Below are positions 59,691 through 64,000 of a DNA stretch of 64,000 nucleotides, one piece after another. Position numbers and translations under genes: made by a program. This stretch comes from Cellvibrionaceae bacterium (GTDB taxonomy: Bacteria; Pseudomonadota; Gammaproteobacteria; Pseudomonadales; Cellvibrionaceae): NCBI GenBank assembly GCA_021151695.1, contig JAGKWU010000019.1, positions 1-64,000 on the forward strand, in the 5' to 3' direction. Under the pieces are notes generated by a model, which was not told the origin of the DNA, did not search any database, and saw nothing but the letters and a program-made list of their open reading frames with translations. Numbering within the stretch: position 1 is the stretch's first letter; each line of letters starts with the position of its first letter.

Positions 59691-60374
59691 TCAAACCGGC
59701 TGAAAGGTCACAAACGGATTCACCAGTTTCCCCACCAGCCCGGTGATATGTACCGGCGCTTCCGCAATCGACAAACACAAGCAATCCTGATTGAGTGTCG
59801 CCGTAGGTTTGTGAATGTCACCGGGATTGCGCACCAGAAAATCACCTTCGTGGTATATGCCGTCCTCGTCGGAAAAACTGCCCTGCAATACCAGAGTAAT
59901 TTCCAATCCCTTGTGATCATGTTCAAACACAGTCCCACCACTGCGCATATGCTGAAAGAGAACTTCGTATTGCTGCTGGCCGGTAAACAAACGGGCGATT
60001 TTTAACGAAATAGAAGCGCGCTGCCATTTGAGTGAGCCATCCTCCGGCAACAAGCGCGCAATGACTTTAGGCAAGCTTTGCATAAGCGGATTGCGTTGAT
60101 AAATCGGATGTAAAGGTTTTACGCCAGGTGCAGCAACTGGTGCAGCCGATTGCTGGCGAATACGCGCCATCAAATCGGAAAAGCTATTTTCGGCTATTGG
60201 TTCAGCGACGCTCTGGGACAAGATAGCGCCGCCCAATTTATTGAGCCCCGCTATACGCTCGCGACATTGAGGGCACAATTGCAAATGCGCACTCACGCTG
60301 ATACCCAACGCCCAGGCCATGCTGCCGCTGGCGTATTCGACAAGCATATTTTCGTCCGGATGATGCTGGATCAT
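59691..60374 (-). CDS. chrR: ChrR-type cupin anti-sigma factor
   Basis: This 227-aa protein combines an N-terminal zinc-binding anti-sigma domain (HLQLCPQC, about residues 30-37) with a C-terminal cupin domain with a metal site (HDHKGLEITLVLQGSF and PGDIHKPTA). It resembles ChrR, which holds an ECF sigma factor inactive until singlet oxygen or organic hydroperoxide is sensed. Its start overlaps the stop of the sigma gene (TAATG). Both ligand sets look complete. Confidence 0.88.
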   Translation of the reverse strand: MIQHHPDENMLVEYASGSMAWALGISVSAHLQLCPQCRERIAGLNKLGGAILSQSVAEPIAENSFSDLMARIRQQSAAPVAAPGVKPLHPIYQRNPLMQSLPKVIARLLPEDGSLKWQRASISLKIARLFTGQQQYEVLFQHMRSGGTVFEHDHKGLEITLVLQGSFSDEDGIYHEGDFLVRNPGDIHKPTATLNQDCLCLSIAEAPVHITGLVGKLVNPFVTFQPV

Positions 60375-61069
60375 TATGCGTTCCCCCGATTTTTCTCGGT
60401 GTTTTTTTCTGCCCCGATAATAAGACTGTGCATTTTCTTTAAACCAATTCGAACACGGGATTTAACAGTTCCCAACGGCAAGCCGGTTTCAATGGCGATT
60501 TGCTGGTGAGTTTTGCCCTGCATATAAACCTGGGTTAATACCTGGCGCTGCTCCGGTGGAAGCTGGGTAAAGGATTTATCGATCAAGGCTTCATTGCTAG
60601 CCTGTTGCATATATACATAAGCGCGGTCGTCATCAGCCTCATCCCAGATGTCGTCTATCTCAATCGTTTCACTGTCGGCAGGGGTGCGACGGTTACGGCG
60701 AATCATATCTATGCGGCAATTGCGCATGACCGTAAAAATCCAGGTGGAAGCAGCGGCTTTGCTGGCGTCGTAGCCAGGTGACTTTTGCCAGACTTTAAAC
60801 ATAACCTCCTGCACAACCTCTTCCGCCGCATCGGGGGGAAAATTCGCGTTGAGATTGCCCAGACAAAATCCTTTAATCAATGGCCCAAAATGCGCAAACA
60901 AGCTCGCAAAGGCCTGCTCGTCGCGCTGCTGGCCAACTTGCTCGAGCAGCCGGCTCCAGGTGTCATCTCGCTGGCCCTGCCCTGCATGTGGACTGGCACC
61001 CGGCGTGGGGTCCGCTCCTGAGTGGGGGATCGATATCATAGGTTTCTCTTCGCCTGGTATTCCCATCAT
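60374..61069 (-). CDS. ECF sigma factor of the RpoE/ChrR group
   Basis: The sigma-2 region contains FCLGNLNANFPPDAAEEVVQEVMFKVWQKSPGYD and TWIFTVMRNCRIDMIRRNRR; sigma-4 contains LPPEQRQVLTQVYMQGKTHQQIAIETGLPLG (helix-turn-helix). It is cotranscribed with its anti-sigma partner. The first of two possible starts is at 61069; an internal ATG at about 61037 has a weak Shine-Dalgarno. Its promoter (61107-61136) matches the promoter of the divergent operon, so autoregulation is likely. Confidence 0.88.
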   Translation of the reverse strand: MMGIPGEEKPMISIPHSGADPTPGASPHAGQGQRDDTWSRLLEQVGQQRDEQAFASLFAHFGPLIKGFCLGNLNANFPPDAAEEVVQEVMFKVWQKSPGYDASKAAASTWIFTVMRNCRIDMIRRNRRTPADSETIEIDDIWDEADDDRAYVYMQQASNEALIDKSFTQLPPEQRQVLTQVYMQGKTHQQIAIETGLPLGTVKSRVRIGLKKMHSLIIGAEKNTEKNRGNA

Positions 61070-61106
61070 TGTACTGCTGATACTGCAGCAGCTGGCTTGT
61101 TGCCAT

Positions 61107-61136
61107 CTTCTACGTCTACGAATGGCAGATGGATCA
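61107..61136 (-). promoter_or_regulatory. ECF-type promoter of the sigma-chrR operon
   Basis: On the minus strand: -35 TGATCC (61136-61131), 18-bp spacer, -10 TAGAAG (61112-61107). The same elements and spacing occur in the divergent promoter 24 bp away. TGATCC with a TA-rich -10 fits the RpoE/ChrR group. Confidence 0.8.
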
Positions 61137-61159
61137 CCTCATATAACTTTTTCTGTAAG

Positions 61160-61189
61160 TGATCCAGAGTTAAAGCGCGAGCGTAGAAC
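61160..61189 (+). promoter_or_regulatory. ECF-type promoter of the NTF2-SDR-FAD-DUF1365 operon
   Basis: -35 TGATCC (61160-61165), 18-bp spacer, -10 TAGAAC (61184-61189). The leader to the first start codon (61244) is about 50 bp. Identity of -35 and spacing with the sigma gene promoter indicates control by the adjacent sigma factor. Confidence 0.8.
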
Positions 61190-61243
61190 AAAACACTGCT
61201 GCATGCCCGCTCCTGTAAGGAGCCCCAACAACAGGCAAATATT

Positions 61244-61726
61244 ATGGATGTATTAAAACCAGCGCTGGCTACCGGCTTTAGTATCGACCGTTTTAAAAAA
61301 CTCTACCAACCCTTTAACGAATCCAGTCTTGCCCAGCTGGACCAAGTCTACGGCCCGGACATTGTATTTAAAGACCCCATCCATCAACTGCAGGGGCTGA
61401 AGGAACTTTATAGCTATTTTCACGGCTTTTGCGCACCCGACGTACATTGCGAGTTTGAGTTTATCAACCAGATGCTCAACAGCCACCAGGCATTTTTCCA
61501 ATGGCACATGCATTACAGTCATCCGCAAATAAAAGCTGGCCTGCCACTCACACTCAACGGCGCTACCCTCATCAAATTTAACGATCGCATTACTTATCAT
61601 GAAGACTTTTACGATATGGGCGCGATGATTTACCAACATATGCCCGTGCTGGGCTTTCTCGTAAAGAAAATCAATGCGCGGATTGCAGGTACATCCATAA
61701 GTACAGCCACAGGTAAATCTGCATGA
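61244..61726 (+). CDS. NTF2/SnoaL-like protein, 160 aa
   Basis: This soluble protein has the SnoaL-like cone fold pattern: FKKLYQPFNESSLAQLDQVYGPDIVFKDPIHQLQGL and FQWHMHYSHPQ, then HEDFYDMG. Homologues occur in the same ECF-controlled clusters, with an unknown reaction. It is first in the operon and its stop overlaps the next start (ATGA). An AAGGAG lies about 21 bases before the ATG at 61244, further than usual, so the start is not completely certain. Confidence 0.8.
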   Translation: MDVLKPALATGFSIDRFKKLYQPFNESSLAQLDQVYGPDIVFKDPIHQLQGLKELYSYFHGFCAPDVHCEFEFINQMLNSHQAFFQWHMHYSHPQIKAGLPLTLNGATLIKFNDRITYHEDFYDMGAMIYQHMPVLGFLVKKINARIAGTSISTATGKSA

Positions 61727-62493
61727 GCAAGATCACTGGTCGCTGCATATGGATCACAGGTGCCAGCTCTGGCTTGGGCCGCGAGCTGACCTTGCAATTA
61801 GCAGCCGCTGGCAACTTTATCATTGCCAGCGGCAGATCCAGACCAGCATTAGCGGAACTGGTTGCCTTGCATCCCGGCCGTATTAAACCTTTTGTACTTG
61901 ATGTAAGCGAACAGCTGGACGGTATAGTTGCCAGCGCCCAGTTACGTGATATTACTGACTATCTGGATATGGTGATCTACGCGGCGGGCATTTGCGAATA
62001 TGAAGATAATTTCCGTTTTGATCCCGGTAGCTATCAGCGACAAATGGATGTGAACTTTCTCGGCGCAGTACGCGTTTTTCACTTGGCATTGCCGCTATTG
62101 CAAGCAGCACAAGCTCGCCCCCAATTTGTTGCTATCAGTAGTCTGTCCAGCTGCGTTGGCATGCCTCGCGCGGAAGCCTATGGTGCCTCCAAGGCAGCGC
62201 TAAATTATTTTATGCAATCCCTGCGCGCTGACTTTGCCAAGCTACCTATGGATTTCAGTTTGGTGCGACCAGGCTTCATTGCTACACCATTGACTAGTCA
62301 CAACGATTTTCCTATGCCATTTATACAGTCTGCACAATCGGCCAGCAGTCATATCATCAAACAGTTGGCCAAACGAAAATTTGCTATAGATTTTCCACGT
62401 AAATTAAGTTGGCCATTACGACTTGCTGGAGCCTTTTTCAACAGCTGGTGCCGTTGGATAGCGCCACGCATGACACGCCTGCAACACTGGTAA
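61723..62493 (+). CDS. Short-chain dehydrogenase, 256 aa
   Basis: This SDR begins with a Rossmann motif in WITGASSGLGRELTLQL, has VIYAAGICEYE, the catalytic ISSLSS and AYGASKAAL (Tyr and Lys), and a hydrophobic C-terminal helix. It overlaps the upstream NTF2-like gene by four bases. Substrate unknown; the context suggests lipid or envelope redox chemistry in oxidative stress. Confidence 0.87.
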   Translation: MSKITGRCIWITGASSGLGRELTLQLAAAGNFIIASGRSRPALAELVALHPGRIKPFVLDVSEQLDGIVASAQLRDITDYLDMVIYAAGICEYEDNFRFDPGSYQRQMDVNFLGAVRVFHLALPLLQAAQARPQFVAISSLSSCVGMPRAEAYGASKAALNYFMQSLRADFAKLPMDFSLVRPGFIATPLTSHNDFPMPFIQSAQSASSHIIKQLAKRKFAIDFPRKLSWPLRLAGAFFNSWCRWIAPRMTRLQHW

Positions 62494-62521
62494 AGCTACA
62501 CGCTCACGATGAGGACAAATA

Positions 62522-63808
62522 ATGAAAAAAATCGCCATTATAGGAAGCGGGATTTCGGGATTGACTGCTGCTTACTATCTACATAAACACATCGACATTT
62601 GCGTCTATGAAGCAGACTCCCGGTTGGGGGGGCATACAGCCACCAAAGACATACATATCGATGGTCACCATTACGCTATAGACACAGGATTTATTGTCTT
62701 CAACGATTGGACCTATCCCAACTTCATCAAACTCCTCAATGAGCTAGGTGTGCAATCACAACCCACGGATATGGGCTTCAGCGTTAGCAATCCACTTACC
62801 GGTTACGAATATGCAGGTACAAACCTGGGGACGCTGTTTGCACAAAAGCGCAATCTCTTTTCACTCAGCCATTGGCAAATGCTGCGCGACATACTGCGCT
62901 TTAATAAAGAAGCGGTAGCCGATTTGCAAGCAGGTCATTTACAAGACGAACCCCTTGGTGAATATCTCGTTCGCAACCGTTATAGTCGCGGCTTTATCGA
63001 TCATTATTTAATTCCCATGGGCTCCGCCATCTGGTCGGCCACACAAGAGACTATGCTGGCGTTTCCACTGGAATTTTTTGTGCGTTTTTTTAACAACCAC
63101 GGTTTACTCAATGTGGTTAATCGTCCGCAGTGGCGAGTCATTAAAGGTGGTTCGCGCAGCTATATAGATCCTCTGGTTAAAGGTTTTGCTAACAACATAA
63201 AGCTCAATTGCCCCGTCTCACGCGTGACGCGCGAAAAAAACAAAGTCGCCATTACCGCAAACAACCAGACGGACTATTTTGATGAAGTCATTTTCGCCTG
63301 CCACTCCGATCAGGCACTCGCACTATTGGGAGATGCGAGCGATGAAGAAACGACAATTCTCAGCGCGATTCCCTATCAAAAAAATACCGTAGTACTGCAC
63401 ACAGATACAAGCCTGCTACCCAGTCGACGCAGCACCTGGTCAAGCTGGAATTATTTATTGCAACCCAACAACTCGCGTCCACCCGTACTTACCTATTCCA
63501 TGAATATTTTGCAAGACATCACCAGCCCCACCGAGTTTTGTGTAACCCTCAATGCCGAGGATTTAATTGATCCCAGCAAAATACTTGGCAGTTATGAATA
63601 CTCTCATCCTGTATTCAGTCGCACCTCTGTAGCAGCACAAGCAGCTTGGCCATTAATAAACGGCGTTAATCGCAGTTGGTTTTGCGGTGCCTGGTGTGCA
63701 AACGGTTTTCATGAGGACGGAGTCGTCAGCGCACTGCGAGTCGTAGAGCATTTGATAAAACAAACTGCGGAGGTCAGCAACAGTGCTCATCTGGAGAGTC
63801 ACCTATGA
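62522..63808 (+). CDS. NAD(P)/FAD-dependent oxidoreductase (COG2907 type)
   Basis: This 428-aa flavoprotein has the dinucleotide-binding start IAIIGSGISGLTAAYYL, GGHTATKDIHIDGHHYAIDTGFIVFN, and the C-terminal WFCGAWCANGFHEDGVVSALRV. It resembles the amine-oxidase-like COG2907 family that usually neighbours DUF1365 and a cyclopropane-fatty-acid synthase-like gene. Stop and next start overlap (ATGA). Confidence 0.88.
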   Translation: MKKIAIIGSGISGLTAAYYLHKHIDICVYEADSRLGGHTATKDIHIDGHHYAIDTGFIVFNDWTYPNFIKLLNELGVQSQPTDMGFSVSNPLTGYEYAGTNLGTLFAQKRNLFSLSHWQMLRDILRFNKEAVADLQAGHLQDEPLGEYLVRNRYSRGFIDHYLIPMGSAIWSATQETMLAFPLEFFVRFFNNHGLLNVVNRPQWRVIKGGSRSYIDPLVKGFANNIKLNCPVSRVTREKNKVAITANNQTDYFDEVIFACHSDQALALLGDASDEETTILSAIPYQKNTVVLHTDTSLLPSRRSTWSSWNYLLQPNNSRPPVLTYSMNILQDITSPTEFCVTLNAEDLIDPSKILGSYEYSHPVFSRTSVAAQAAWPLINGVNRSWFCGAWCANGFHEDGVVSALRVVEHLIKQTAEVSNSAHLESHL

Positions 63809-64000
63809 CAAGTGGTCTCGCCAGCGCCATTTATACGGGGCAAGTACGTCACAGACGCTTTTTGCCCAAAGCTCACGCATTTAATTACCGTGTATTTATG
63901 ATGTACCTGGATACGCGAGAATTGGATGAAATATTTGCGTTGAGCCCTTTCTGGTCTATCCGTCGCTGGGCACCTGTGCGCTTCGCACGGGAAGATTTTC
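63805..64000 (+). CDS. DUF1365 protein, 5' part only
   Basis: From the ATG at 63805 the frame is open to the window end (65 codons). The N-terminal signature AIYTGQVRHRRFLPKAHAF and YRVFMMYLDTRELDEIF is typical of DUF1365. In related clusters a cyclopropane-fatty-acid synthase-like methyltransferase gene follows; this cannot be seen here. Translation is coupled to the preceding gene. Confidence 0.85.
   Translation, partial: MTSGLASAIYTGQVRHRRFLPKAHAFNYRVFMMYLDTRELDEIFALSPFWSIRRWAPVRFAREDF

Noticed and set aside
1..64000. Search for CRISPR arrays, tRNA, rRNA, transposases and prophage genes
   Set aside because: None was recognisable by eye; repeated units seen are attC-like or palindromic and not CRISPR-like.

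Overview
The window looks like the chromosome of a polysaccharide-degrading gammaproteobacterium, most likely Cellvibrio or a close relative (Cellvibrionales). That assignment is inferred from gene content: secreted GH10 and GH16 enzymes with several carbohydrate-binding modules and long poly-serine linkers, a PEP-CTERM protein, gspA/gspB of a type II secretion system, a bacterial homospermidine synthase and pseudomonad-like housekeeping genes. No rRNA, tRNA, CRISPR array, prophage or transposase was seen.

Layout. (1) 0.3-4.1 kb is a visibly AT-rich accessory island. I read it as a cluster of integron gene cassettes without an integrase (CALIN type): small minus-strand genes separated by attC-like imperfect palindromes, one gene encoding a SEFIR/TIR-like protein that may be a defence effector. 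(2) 4.8-15 kb holds a lipoprotein, outer-membrane phospholipase A, NhaA, a small conserved protein, then glgP, ldhA and a secreted six-hairpin glycosidase-like protein. (3) 15-21 kb is a signalling operon: CHASE3/GAF hybrid kinase with three receiver domains, CheR, receiver-less CheB and a REC-histidine kinase. (4) 21-25 kb is a decaying region with a YbaL-type antiporter surrounded by gene fragments (two VOC/glyoxalase remnants, one GNAT remnant, one probably frameshifted Gly/Cys-rich gene). (5) 25-35 kb is rich in DNA repair: the LexA-box-controlled imuA-imuB-dnaE2 mutasome operon, then a FAN1-like VRR-NUC nuclease overlapping a nuclease-helicase fusion. (6) 35-38 kb: djlA, an SDR, rlmE. (7) 38-47 kb: a GH16 beta-glucanase ending in a dockerin-like module, with a downstream PEP-CTERM protein that resembles a cohesin, then an FAD-dependent dehydrogenase and a modular GH10 xylanase. 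(8) 47-53.5 kb: SpoU methyltransferase, tcdA, csdE, tatD, a GGDEF cyclase, gspA and gspB. (9) 53.5-57 kb: a tightly coupled homospermidine synthase / YgiB / glutathionylspermidine-synthase-like / DUF350 operon. (10) 57-59.6 kb: a BlaI-BlaR1-like pair with two operators. (11) 59.7-64 kb: an ECF sigma/ChrR pair divergent from an NTF2-like, SDR, FAD-oxidoreductase, DUF1365 operon; both promoters carry the same ECF-type elements.

The strongest candidates for something new are the cohesin-like/dockerin-like surface pair, the homospermidine-conjugation operon, the SEFIR cassette in the CALIN, and the FAN1 plus nuclease-helicase pair. Family assignments rest on recognition of motifs in the translated sequence; no database search was possible.
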